From the NCBI GenBank assembly GCA_045612485.1, contig JAZKZE010000141.1, positions 1 to 16,192 on the forward strand: 16,192 nt of DNA. Reading direction: 5' to 3'. The notes under the pieces are model-generated. The model saw nothing but the letters and a program-made list of their open reading frames with translations, made no database searches and had not been told where the DNA came from. A program made the position numbers and the translations under genes. This DNA comes from RGIG5327 sp045612485. Its GTDB lineage: Bacteria; Verrucomicrobiota; Lentisphaeria; Victivallales; UBA1829. Positions 6,220-12,967 of the stretch are shown here, piece by piece (within the stretch, counting starts at the first letter, position 1; each line of letters begins with the position of its first letter).

Positions 6220-7341
6220 ATGGATAAGCACAATACAATTCACAAAATCATTTCCCGGCATCCCGGAAAGAAACTGGTAATTTTCGGTGCCGGAAATGGC
6301 GGGTTGTATATTTTTTATCATGCTCTGGAGTGTGGTTTAGAGGCTGAATATTTTGTGGATAACTTGAAAAGTGGAACGGAATTCTGCCATAAAGAGGTGC
6401 GTTCTCCCTACGATTTGATGTATGAGGATCCGGAAAAATTGCTGGTTGTTGTTGGTATCAATCAGCAAAGTGCCATCAGAAGTATAGTGCAGCAGCTTGA
6501 GGGAATTGGATTTGTTCAGGGGGAAAACTTTGAAATCCCTGAATTCGGACAGCTGTATGCCCCTGCGGATTATCTTGACCCCCTGTTGGCATATTCCCGG
6601 AAGGATGATCTTCCCGGGTTCAAATTGACCCGTTCCACAGGAAAAAATCCATTGAAAATCGTCTGTCTTGGCGGTTCTACCAGTGATTGGTCATTTGGCG
6701 GCTATACCTGTTGGGCAGATTTTTATCACCAATTGCTGGAAAATGCCGGTATTGCCGTTGACCTTTATAATGGTGCCATTGCCGGCTATCATTCAAGTTT
6801 GGAGTTGCTCAAACTTATCCGGGATGTGATTCCGATGAAACCTGATTGCGTATTGTTGCTCAATGGAGTGAATGACGGCAATCAAGCTCCTCTTGCCAAT
6901 CATCCGATGCATCATGCGTATACCGGGAAAGTTTTTGATAAATTAACAAGCCTGGAAAATAATTGCGATTTGGAAATAAATTCAATTGTAAAAGGCGTCC
7001 TTTACGGTCCGGAAGACCATACTTCTCCTGCGGAAGTATATTTACGCAATATGCGGATGATGAACTCTCTGTGCCGGGAGTTTTCCATTGCCTTTTTTCC
7101 TGTATTACAACCTACAAGAATTTTTCCAGGCAAAGATGATTGGCAGCTGCCGCTGTATGATTTCTATCAGAAAGTAACTGCTGATATCAGTAAATATCCC
7201 TTTATTACAGACGGCAGCTTCTGGCTGGATAATCAACGGTTGCTGTATTTCGACTACATACATTATAATGAAGTCGGGAACCGGATCCTTGCAGAAAAGT
7301 TCTTTACTCTTACTTATCCCGTTATCAAGGAGTTGAAATAA
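6220..7341 (+). CDS. SGNH/GDSL hydrolase or acyltransferase with N-terminal Rossmann-like module
   Basis: The 373-residue protein starts with a Rossmann-like module (LVIFGAGNGGLYIF at 19-32, YFVDNLKSG at 44-52, LLVVVGIN at 74-81), followed from about 145 by an SGNH domain. Its blocks are all visible: GGST with nucleophile S153, the block II glycine in NGAIAGYHS, GVND with N218, and DYIHYNEVG with D345 and H348. The domain cleaves or transfers acyl esters, often O-acetyl groups on sugars. There is no signal peptide or membrane segment, so action in the cytoplasm is likely, which favours a role during assembly over extracellular degradation. AAGGG lies 12 bases upstream of ATG 6220. The stop codon directly abuts the start of the carbamoyltransferase. 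Confidence 0.84.
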   Translation: MDKHNTIHKIISRHPGKKLVIFGAGNGGLYIFYHALECGLEAEYFVDNLKSGTEFCHKEVRSPYDLMYEDPEKLLVVVGINQQSAIRSIVQQLEGIGFVQGENFEIPEFGQLYAPADYLDPLLAYSRKDDLPGFKLTRSTGKNPLKIVCLGGSTSDWSFGGYTCWADFYHQLLENAGIAVDLYNGAIAGYHSSLELLKLIRDVIPMKPDCVLLLNGVNDGNQAPLANHPMHHAYTGKVFDKLTSLENNCDLEINSIVKGVLYGPEDHTSPAEVYLRNMRMMNSLCREFSIAFFPVLQPTRIFPGKDDWQLPLYDFYQKVTADISKYPFITDGSFWLDNQRLLYFDYIHYNEVGNRILAEKFFTLTYPVIKELK

Positions 7342-9189
7342 ATGGATATTCTCGGTATTTCCGCTTTGTACCATGACAGTGCCGCCTGTCTTATCCGCAA
7401 TGGTGAGATCATTGCCGCCGCCCAGGAGGAACGGTTCAGCAGAATACGCCATGACCGCAATCTGCCCCTTTCTGCAATAGAATATTGTTTGCGGGAGGGG
7501 AAGATCGGAAAAGAGGAACTTGATTGCATTGTTTTTTATGATGATCCTTTCCTTGCTCTTGACCGTTTCTGTGCAAATCTGGCAGAGGAATCCCCGGATA
7601 ATCAGATTCTGCTGGAAAAATCCTTTCACAGTTTTTTTGGTGATAAACTCTGGATCCATGAACAGTTGAAAGATATTTTCGGGGAGAAACCGGGAAAGTA
7701 CGGGAAACTTCTCACCGTCCCCCATCATTTTTCCCATGCCGGATCCGCTTTTTATCCTTCGCCTTTTGAAGAGGCGGCAGTTCTTACCGTGGACGGGGTC
7801 GGCGAATGGGCAACAACTTGTATCTTCAGCGGGGAAAAAGATGGAAAAATAAAATTGTTGCGGCAGATGAATTACCCTCATTCGTTAGGTTTGCTGTATA
7901 GTGCCATGACCTATTTCTGCGGATTCAAGGTAAACAGCGGGGAATATAAGTTAATGGGACTTGCCCCTTACGGCAGACCCCGTTATAAGGAACTTATAAG
8001 AGAAAATCTTGTTTCCATAAAAGAGGATGGTTCTTTTACGCTCAATATGGAATATTTTTCTTTTCAGAATTCTTTTGTTATGTGTGGAGAAAGGATGGAA
8101 AAACTTTTCGGCGGCAAATGCCGGGAACGGGAAAGCCGTCTTACGCAGAGGGAAATGGATATAGCTTCCTCCATTCAGTGTGTGACGGAAGAGATCCTTC
8201 TGAAACTGGCAAAAACCGCAAAAGAGATCACCGGAAAGAAGAATCTTGCCCTTGCCGGGGGAGTGGCATTGAATTGTGTCGCCAACGGAAAATTGCGGGA
8301 AAGCGGGATCTTCGATCATATCTGGGTACAGCCTGCTTCCGGTGATGCCGGAGGAGCTTTGGGGGCAGCCCTTTATGCTTCCATCAATAAATTTCAGGAA
8401 AAGCGAGTATGGAAAAGCGGTTGCGATGCCCAGAAAGGTTCCTATCTCGGTCCGGAGTACAGCACAAATGAGATCCGGGAATATCTGGATAAAGAAGGGG
8501 CAGTATATACGGTCATGGAAGAAAAAGAGTTGTTGCAATATGCTGCAAAACGCCTTGCAGAAGGTGCGGCAGCTGGTCTTTTCCGGAACCGTATGGAATT
8601 CGGCCCCCGTGCATTGGGCGCAAGAAGTATTATCGCCGATCCCCGGAGAAAAGACACCCAGAGCAATGTAAATATGAAGATCAAATTCCGGGAATCTTTC
8701 CGGCCTTTTGCTCCGGCAGTGCTTGCGGAAAAGATACAGGAGTATTTCGATACAAAAGGGGAAATCGCTGATTCCTATATGCTTTTTACCGCCCCGGTGG
8801 CGGAAAAAAGAAGATTGCCCTTTGATCTGGAAAAGAGTTTATCCGACTTTGAAGAGGATATGCTGAAAATTTCTTCTGTTCCCCGGTCGGATATTCCGGC
8901 TGTCACCCATGTGGATTATTCGGCAAGGATACAATGTGTGGATGGAAAATGGAATCCCTTTTTCTATGAATTGCTTAAAGAATTTGAGCGTCAGACATCC
9001 TGTGCCGTGTTGGTGAATACCTCTTTCAATGTTCGTGGGGAGCCTATCGTCAATACGCCGGAAGATGCCTATATATGTTTTATGACCACAGATCTTGATC
9101 TTCTTATTATGGAAAATTGCGTGCTGGAAAAATCGGAACAGAAAGAATTTACAGGCAAAGACAGGAGGAAACAGTATGAACTTGACTGA
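7342..9189 (+). CDS. O-carbamoyltransferase (NodU/CmcH/TobZ family)
   Basis: The 615-residue protein covers the whole family length. The N-terminal ASKHA-like (Kae1-like) domain has ISALYHDSAACL, PHHFSHAGSAFY (127-138, the HxxxH metal pair H128/H132), TVDGVGEW (149-156) and ALAGGVALNCVANGKL (303-318). A C-terminal YrdC-like region follows, with RMEFGPRALGARSI (417-430) and FRPFAPAVL. The family uses carbamoyl phosphate and ATP to make carbamoyl-adenylate and transfers the carbamoyl group to a hydroxyl of a sugar or antibiotic. The usual GRMEFGPRALGNRS reads NRMEFGPRALGARS, two modest deviations. AAGGAG (7327-7332) precedes ATG 7342, which abuts the previous stop. The next gene overlaps its last 14 bases. 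It is a strong marker that the pathway makes a carbamoylated product. Confidence 0.93.
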   Translation: MDILGISALYHDSAACLIRNGEIIAAAQEERFSRIRHDRNLPLSAIEYCLREGKIGKEELDCIVFYDDPFLALDRFCANLAEESPDNQILLEKSFHSFFGDKLWIHEQLKDIFGEKPGKYGKLLTVPHHFSHAGSAFYPSPFEEAAVLTVDGVGEWATTCIFSGEKDGKIKLLRQMNYPHSLGLLYSAMTYFCGFKVNSGEYKLMGLAPYGRPRYKELIRENLVSIKEDGSFTLNMEYFSFQNSFVMCGERMEKLFGGKCRERESRLTQREMDIASSIQCVTEEILLKLAKTAKEITGKKNLALAGGVALNCVANGKLRESGIFDHIWVQPASGDAGGALGAALYASINKFQEKRVWKSGCDAQKGSYLGPEYSTNEIREYLDKEGAVYTVMEEKELLQYAAKRLAEGAAAGLFRNRMEFGPRALGARSIIADPRRKDTQSNVNMKIKFRESFRPFAPAVLAEKIQEYFDTKGEIADSYMLFTAPVAEKRRLPFDLEKSLSDFEEDMLKISSVPRSDIPAVTHVDYSARIQCVDGKWNPFFYELLKEFERQTSCAVLVNTSFNVRGEPIVNTPEDAYICFMTTDLDLLIMENCVLEKSEQKEFTGKDRRKQYELD

Positions 9190-9520
9190 AAAAGAAAAAA
9201 TCATGCTTTCTTCCGCGGCGGAAAAGGTGAAAAAAAACTGTTTTCACATTTATCCGGAAATGCCGGAAGGGGAAAACAGCAGTTTTGCGGAAGAGATGGA
9301 TACGGATTTCCTCGGGGAAGATGTATGTAAAGAGTATGATTTTTCCACGCCGGTGGAGTTCCGGAAAAGAATGGAAGAAATATGGGATAAACGCAAAAAA
9401 ACGGAAATGAAAAATTTTTCTGCTCCTGCGGCGGTTGCTCTTTTCAAAAATAAACCGGAAAGAGGAAAAGAGATCCGGAAAAGTGATGGAAAAATATCAG
9501 AATATATTTATGAATTTTAA
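9176..9520 (+). CDS. Small charged protein of unknown function
   Basis: ATG 9176 follows a full AGGAGG (9163-9168) at seven bases and overlaps the carbamoyltransferase end by 14 bases, so this is a real, coupled gene of 114 codons. The product is strongly charged and probably helical. It has only two cysteines (C22, C51), an acidic middle (EEMDTDFLGEDVCKEYDF), a basic helix-like stretch around RKRMEEIWDKRKK and a C-terminal tail ending in EYIYEF. I see no signal peptide, membrane segment, zinc motif or known domain. It is not like the membrane SxtJ or DUF5989 proteins sometimes found beside carbamoyltransferases. Its position just before two radical SAM genes suggests an accessory, chaperone-like or carrier role; a peptide substrate of the radical SAM enzymes is possible but not supported by a core-peptide pattern. 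Function unassigned. Confidence 0.8.
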   Translation: MNLTEKEKIMLSSAAEKVKKNCFHIYPEMPEGENSSFAEEMDTDFLGEDVCKEYDFSTPVEFRKRMEEIWDKRKKTEMKNFSAPAAVALFKNKPERGKEIRKSDGKISEYIYEF

Positions 9521-9540
9521 TACAGGAATTAGGTGGAAAA

Positions 9541-10590
9541 ATGACAGAAAAAGAGATGGAACAGGCCAAACGGGCAAAACTCAAAAGAGAGAAACCTTCC
9601 GTATATGAAAAAGTATTGAAAATCGCTGACCGTCATGCGGCAGGGATCCCCACTCCCATTGTGGATATAGCTTATTCCACGGTCTGCAATTTAAAGTGTC
9701 TGCATTGTTCCGCAAGAAGGCTCACCCCGAAAAAATATAAATTGACACCGGAAGTGTTGAAAAATTTTACGGATCAGGCGGATGCCCTCGGGCTGTGTCA
9801 GTTGAATCTTTCCGGCGGGGAACCATTGCTTTTTACTCCTCTGGATAAAATTTTTGAAGCCCTGCAGCCGGATAAGTTCCATTTGAGTATGAGTTCCAAT
9901 GGGTATTTCCTTACATTGGAAAAGGCAAAGGAACTGAAAAAAATGGGGCTGGACAAGATCAAAATATCTCTGGATGATTTTGATGAAGCAAAACATGATG
10001 CCAACAGAGTGGATGCCGGAGCGTATCAGAAGGCGATGAAAGCCTTTTTTGCCGCAAAGGAAGCCGGACTTTCTGTTGTGGTGCAGACCGTTGTCACTCA
10101 CGAAAACTGTTGTACTTCCCGGACAGTGAAAATGGCGGAATTCTGTCAGGAAAACGGTTTTACTTTAGATGTGATGCTGGCAAAAGCCATCGGTGCGTGG
10201 GAAGGAAAACATGAGGTGCTTTGTGATGGAAACGATTTGAAATTCCTGAAAGAAGTCCATGACAGTATTCCCGCCCTTCATCTGGATACTTTCCCCACTT
10301 ACGGTATCGACCGGGGATGCGGAACGGTGGATTCCACCATTCATATGACACCCTATGGCGATATTCTTCCCTGTGTATTTATTCATATTTCTCTTGGAAA
10401 CATCTTTGAAGAAAGTCTGGAAACGATCCTTAAACGGGGAAAAAGCATCAAGCATTTTGCCCAATATCACCCCTGCTGTCTTTCCGGTATGGACAGAAAC
10501 TTTATCAATAAATATATGAGCAAATTCTATGGAAAAGAGATCCCCATTTCCTGGAAGGATGCTTTTACCAAAGAAGATTTCATAGAATGA
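9541..10590 (+). CDS. Radical SAM protein with SPASM-like C-terminus
   Basis: The 349-residue protein carries the CxxxCxxC cluster motif C49/C53/C56 (TVCNLKCLHC) and the SAM-binding GGEP (92-95). Its partial SPASM-like tail has C260, C278 (TPYGDILPC), GNIFEESLETIL and a C312-C313 pair. Such proteins bind a [4Fe-4S] cluster that reductively cleaves SAM to a 5'-deoxyadenosyl radical, plus one auxiliary cluster. Homologues mature peptides, or epimerise, dehydrogenate or dehydrate sugars and aminocyclitols. AGGTGG (9531-9536) sits four bases before ATG 9541. The stop overlaps the next start as ATGA (10587-10590), so the two radical SAM proteins are translationally coupled and may act together. 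Substrate not readable from the sequence; a sugar-derived intermediate is inferred from context. Confidence 0.87.
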   Translation: MTEKEMEQAKRAKLKREKPSVYEKVLKIADRHAAGIPTPIVDIAYSTVCNLKCLHCSARRLTPKKYKLTPEVLKNFTDQADALGLCQLNLSGGEPLLFTPLDKIFEALQPDKFHLSMSSNGYFLTLEKAKELKKMGLDKIKISLDDFDEAKHDANRVDAGAYQKAMKAFFAAKEAGLSVVVQTVVTHENCCTSRTVKMAEFCQENGFTLDVMLAKAIGAWEGKHEVLCDGNDLKFLKEVHDSIPALHLDTFPTYGIDRGCGTVDSTIHMTPYGDILPCVFIHISLGNIFEESLETILKRGKSIKHFAQYHPCCLSGMDRNFINKYMSKFYGKEIPISWKDAFTKEDFIE

Positions 10591-11660
10591 AAACAGAAGA
10601 AAACAGCGAAAAGATCATTCCTTATACGGAACTTAAAAATACCGGACGGAAGGTTTTGAAAGAGGTCATTCCCCTGCAAAAACCTTTCACAGTCCTTATC
10701 GAACCTTCTTCTTTGTGCAATTTCCGCTGTCTGCAATGTTTCCAGCGTTTGAAAGGGGATAATTACTTTACAAAGACCCGTATGAATATGCCTTTAAGCC
10801 GTTTTGAAAAGGTGCTTTCCCAGTTGAAAGAGTGGCAGGGAGCAAAAATCAAAGTGCTGAAATTGAGTATTTACGGCGAACCGCTTATGAATCCTGATTT
10901 CTGTGAGATGGTGCGTATGGCAAAGACTGCGGATGTGGCGGAACGCATTGAAACAACTTCCAATGTGAGTTTGCTTACAAGGGAAAAGGCTGAAAAACTT
11001 GTGGATGCGGGACTGGATTATTTACGGGTTTCCATTTACGGGGCGGATGGAGAAAATCACAGGAAAGTAACTTCAAGCACTTTCACTCCGGAAATGATCC
11101 GCAGTAATCTTTTTACCTTACTGGAAGTACGGAAGAATGCCAATTGCTCCAAGCCTTTTGTGGGAGCAAAGATGCTGGATTCCTTTGAAGAGGAAAATTG
11201 TCTTTTTATGGAATATTTCAAGGATGCTGCCGATGAACTCTATCTGGATAAACCCCATGGCTGGATCAAGGTGGAAAATTCGGATTTTCTCGGGGAATAT
11301 TATGGAAATGATCTGGAAAAAGCCGAAAAGATCATGGCAGAAGATTCCAATAATGCCGCTGTTTGCCCCATGGCTTTTACCACAATGGCTGTGCGTGCCA
11401 ATGGAGATGTTTCCCCCTGCTGTGTGGACTTTATCGGCGGGACAAATCTGGGAAATATGGAGGAAAAAACTTTACAGGAACTCTGGGAAGGCGAAGAATT
11501 TTTCTCTTTCCAGAAAATGCAGCTTGAGAGAAGAAAGCATGAAAATTCCTCCTGTAAAAATTGCAGTATCTGCAATAGTTCCCATTATACAAGAGATAAT
11601 ATTGATTCTGTTACCGTGGATATTCTTGCAGAAAAAAGAAAAAAATACAACTGGAAATGA
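10587..11660 (+). CDS. Radical SAM/SPASM protein, second of a coupled pair
   Basis: The 357-residue protein has C44/C48/C51 (SLCNFRCLQC), a GEP motif (97-99, SIYGEPLMNP) and a well-formed C-terminal SPASM segment: C260 (CPMAF), C278-C279 (GDVSPCC), NLGN followed by LQELW, then C323, C326 and C329 (CKNCSIC). This predicts the radical cluster plus auxiliary Fe-S clusters. It differs clearly from the preceding radical SAM protein in sequence, so the two are not a recent tandem duplication. The start codon overlaps the preceding stop by four bases. SPASM enzymes include sulfatase maturases, peptide cyclases and aminosugar dehydrogenases such as BtrN; within this glycan-like operon a dehydrogenase or epimerase role is plausible. 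Redox chemistry of this kind implies an anaerobic or microaerobic setting. Confidence 0.88.
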   Translation: MKTEENSEKIIPYTELKNTGRKVLKEVIPLQKPFTVLIEPSSLCNFRCLQCFQRLKGDNYFTKTRMNMPLSRFEKVLSQLKEWQGAKIKVLKLSIYGEPLMNPDFCEMVRMAKTADVAERIETTSNVSLLTREKAEKLVDAGLDYLRVSIYGADGENHRKVTSSTFTPEMIRSNLFTLLEVRKNANCSKPFVGAKMLDSFEEENCLFMEYFKDAADELYLDKPHGWIKVENSDFLGEYYGNDLEKAEKIMAEDSNNAAVCPMAFTTMAVRANGDVSPCCVDFIGGTNLGNMEEKTLQELWEGEEFFSFQKMQLERRKHENSSCKNCSICNSSHYTRDNIDSVTVDILAEKRKKYNWK

Positions 11661-11667
11661 GATAAAA

Positions 11668-12609
11668 ATGCTTGAAGGAAAAAAGATCCTGATGACCGGA
11701 TGCAGCGGTTTTTTCGGAAAAAATATCTTTTATCATGCTCCATATCTCGCGGAACGGAATAAAATCACCCTTCTTTCCAGAAATCCGGAAAAGCTCCTTT
11801 CTTTTTTCCCGGATCTGGGGAAAAATAAGAATCTTTCTTTTCTTTCCTGTGATATAAGAAATTTTTCCTGTAAGGAATACGATTATGATCTTATTATCCA
11901 TGGTGCCGCCTCCTTCGGAAGAGATGTGACGGAAAGGGATACTTACGATATTATCCGTAAAGGAACAGAAAATATCCTCTCTTTTGCAAAGAAAAATCCC
12001 CGTTTGGAAAAGTTGCTTTTTATAAGTTCCGGGGCTGTTTACGGAAGAAGACTTACGGAAATCCAAAGTGAAGATATGCTTTTAAAACCCTGTGAACCCT
12101 ACGGGTGGGGAAAAAAGGAAGCGGAGGAAATGTGCATCCTTTCCGGTGTCCCCTGTGTCATCGCCAGATGCTTTGCCTTTGCCGGTGAGTTTATGGAATT
12201 GAATACCCATTTTGCCATTGGCAATTTTATTTCCGATGTACTGCATGAGAGGGATATTGTCATCAAAGGAGACGGTACTGCCGTCCGTTCTTTCATGTAT
12301 TCCGGAGATCTGGTAAAGTTGCTTCTGCTGTTGGCAGAAAGTGAAATTCCTTCCGGCAGGATCTATAATGTGGGATCGGATGAAGCGGTAAGCATCGGAG
12401 AATTGGCGGAGATTACAGCACAATGTGGAGAGGATTTTTCCGGAAAGATCATTACGGAAAAAAAGTATGTTCCGGGAACTGCTATTGATATATATGTGCC
12501 GGATATTTCCCGCATCCGTCTGGAATTGAATACACCTTCTCCCCTTTCTCTGGAAGAAACTGTCCGCAGGACAATGGAGTTTTTCCGGAGTACGGAAATG
12601 TATGGATAG
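11668..12609 (+). CDS. NAD(P)-dependent epimerase/dehydratase (extended SDR)
   Basis: The 313-residue protein has the extended-SDR fold: nucleotide-binding TGCSGFFG (10-17), a conserved aspartate in SCDIRN (D62), the serine of ISSGAVYG (119-126), and the catalytic YxxxK in YGWGK (Y145, K149). The substrate domain includes AIGNFISD and NVGSDEAVSIGELAEIT. The family epimerises, dehydrates or reduces NDP-sugars. The frame is open upstream to 11137, but that part lies inside the radical SAM gene; ATG 11668 is chosen because MLEGKKILMTG is the normal N-terminus. A weak GGAAATGAG precedes it, only seven bases after the previous stop. It is the last gene of the operon. NAD versus NADP and the exact reaction are not determined. 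Confidence 0.88.
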   Translation: MLEGKKILMTGCSGFFGKNIFYHAPYLAERNKITLLSRNPEKLLSFFPDLGKNKNLSFLSCDIRNFSCKEYDYDLIIHGAASFGRDVTERDTYDIIRKGTENILSFAKKNPRLEKLLFISSGAVYGRRLTEIQSEDMLLKPCEPYGWGKKEAEEMCILSGVPCVIARCFAFAGEFMELNTHFAIGNFISDVLHERDIVIKGDGTAVRSFMYSGDLVKLLLLLAESEIPSGRIYNVGSDEAVSIGELAEITAQCGEDFSGKIITEKKYVPGTAIDIYVPDISRIRLELNTPSPLSLEETVRRTMEFFRSTEMYG

Positions 12610-12634
12610 GTACGGACGGGTACGGAGAAAATAA

Positions 12635-12665
12635 AAAAGCGGATCAAAAAAATTGATCCGCTTTT
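12635..12665 (+). terminator. Intrinsic terminator at the end of the operon
   Basis: GCGGATCAA (12639-12647) pairs perfectly with TTGATCCGC (12653-12661) around a five-A loop. The stem extends with A residues before it and TTTT after it (12662-12665). It lies 26 bases beyond the last stop. The flanking A and T tracts could make it work in both directions. Confidence 0.9.
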
Positions 12666-12681
12666 GTGTAAAGATAAAAGT

Positions 12682-12729
12682 GGGGCTGTTGCAAAACCTC
12701 ATAAAAGGTTGCAAATCCCCTGTTTTTTT
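12682..12729 (+). terminator. Second, backup terminator hairpin
   Basis: GGGG (12682-12685) pairs with CCCC (12717-12720), TTGC (12689-12692) with GCAA (12711-12714) and AACC (12695-12698) with GGTT (12707-12710). The interrupted stem is followed, after TG, by seven T residues (12723-12729). It stands 17 bases after the first terminator. Its left side (GGGGCTGTTGCAAAAC) resembles the terminal repeats of some insertion sequences, so it may have a mobile-element origin. Confidence 0.6.
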
Positions 12730-12781
12730 GTATAAATTTTTATTTGCTGTCGAAAAAATCAGCAATCTTGAATTTATACAA
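12728..12781. repeat. Nested inverted repeat in the convergent spacer
   Basis: An 11-bp outer stem (12728-12738 with 12771-12781, TTGTATAAATT/AATTTATACAA) encloses a 6-bp inner stem (12744-12749 TTGCTG with 12760-12765 CAGCAA). The ten-base loop is TCGAAAAAAT. It lies between the operon terminators and the dikinase 3' end and carries no gene. It may be a cruciform or mRNA end structure. Confidence 0.6.
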
Positions 12782-12816
12782 CAATAGTAAAAATTATTGC
12801 AGGTAAAATGTTGTAT
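12776..12816. repeat. Overlapping inverted repeat, mutually exclusive with the preceding one
   Basis: ATACAACA (12776-12783) and TGTTGTAT (12809-12816) are exact reverse complements, with a short inner CAATA/TATTG pair (about 12782-12786 and 12795-12799) as an alternative extension. The left arm shares 12776-12781 with the preceding hairpin, so only one of the two can form at a time. Confidence 0.5.
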
Positions 12817-12837
12817 CTCTTTTATATAAAATAAATT

Positions 12838-12873
12838 GGAATTGCTTTTATTACTTGTAATAAAAGTAATTCC
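12838..12873. repeat. 16-bp near-perfect palindrome
   Basis: The arms 12838-12853 and 12858-12873 pair over 16 positions with one G-T mismatch, around the loop CTTG. The inner part is A/T-rich and both ends are GGAATT/AATTCC. No T tract follows on the plus strand. On the minus strand an A/T-rich tract follows, so it may assist 3' end formation of the dikinase transcript. Confidence 0.6.
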
Positions 12874-12897
12874 GGTGAAAGTTTTTGGAAAAAGGGG

Positions 12898-12940
12898 TGT
12901 GGGGAAGAGAACCTTTTTTCAAAAAGGTTTCTTCCCCACA
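12898..12940 (-). terminator. Long hairpin, probable terminator of the dikinase gene
   Basis: TGTGGGGAAG (12898-12907) pairs with CTTCCCCACA (12931-12940). An inner AACCTTTT/AAAAGGTT arm (12910-12917 with 12922-12929) follows a small asymmetric bulge. It begins 28 bases beyond the dikinase stop on the minus strand and is followed there by CCCCTTTTTCC. The T run is short and offset, so termination efficiency is uncertain. Confidence 0.65.
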
Positions 12941-12967
12941 AAACAGTTTTGCCCCCCCCTTTAATCC

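Noticed and set aside
7105..7881. A 258-codon minus-strand frame across the SGNH/carbamoyltransferase junction
   Set aside because: Both plus-strand genes here have complete catalytic motifs; the antisense frame has none.
9176..9520. RiPP precursor peptide for the neighbouring radical SAM enzymes
   Set aside because: No leader/core boundary, no repeated or Cys/Gly-rich core, and 114 charged residues; kept only as one hypothesis under findings.
11137..11667. Upstream extension of the SDR reading frame
   Set aside because: It overlaps the radical SAM/SPASM gene in another frame, and the SDR starts normally at MLEGKKILMTG (11668).
496..12609. High density of TCCGGA/CCGGAA-type hexamers, as a possible uptake or binding sequence
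   Set aside because: They lie mostly within genes and are explained by preferred codons (TCC, CCG, GGA, GAA); no flanking conservation is visible.
12682..12960. CRISPR array or tRNA/attachment site in the hairpin-rich spacer
   Set aside because: The repeats are inverted and different from each other, with no regular direct repeats and no tRNA-like cloverleaf.
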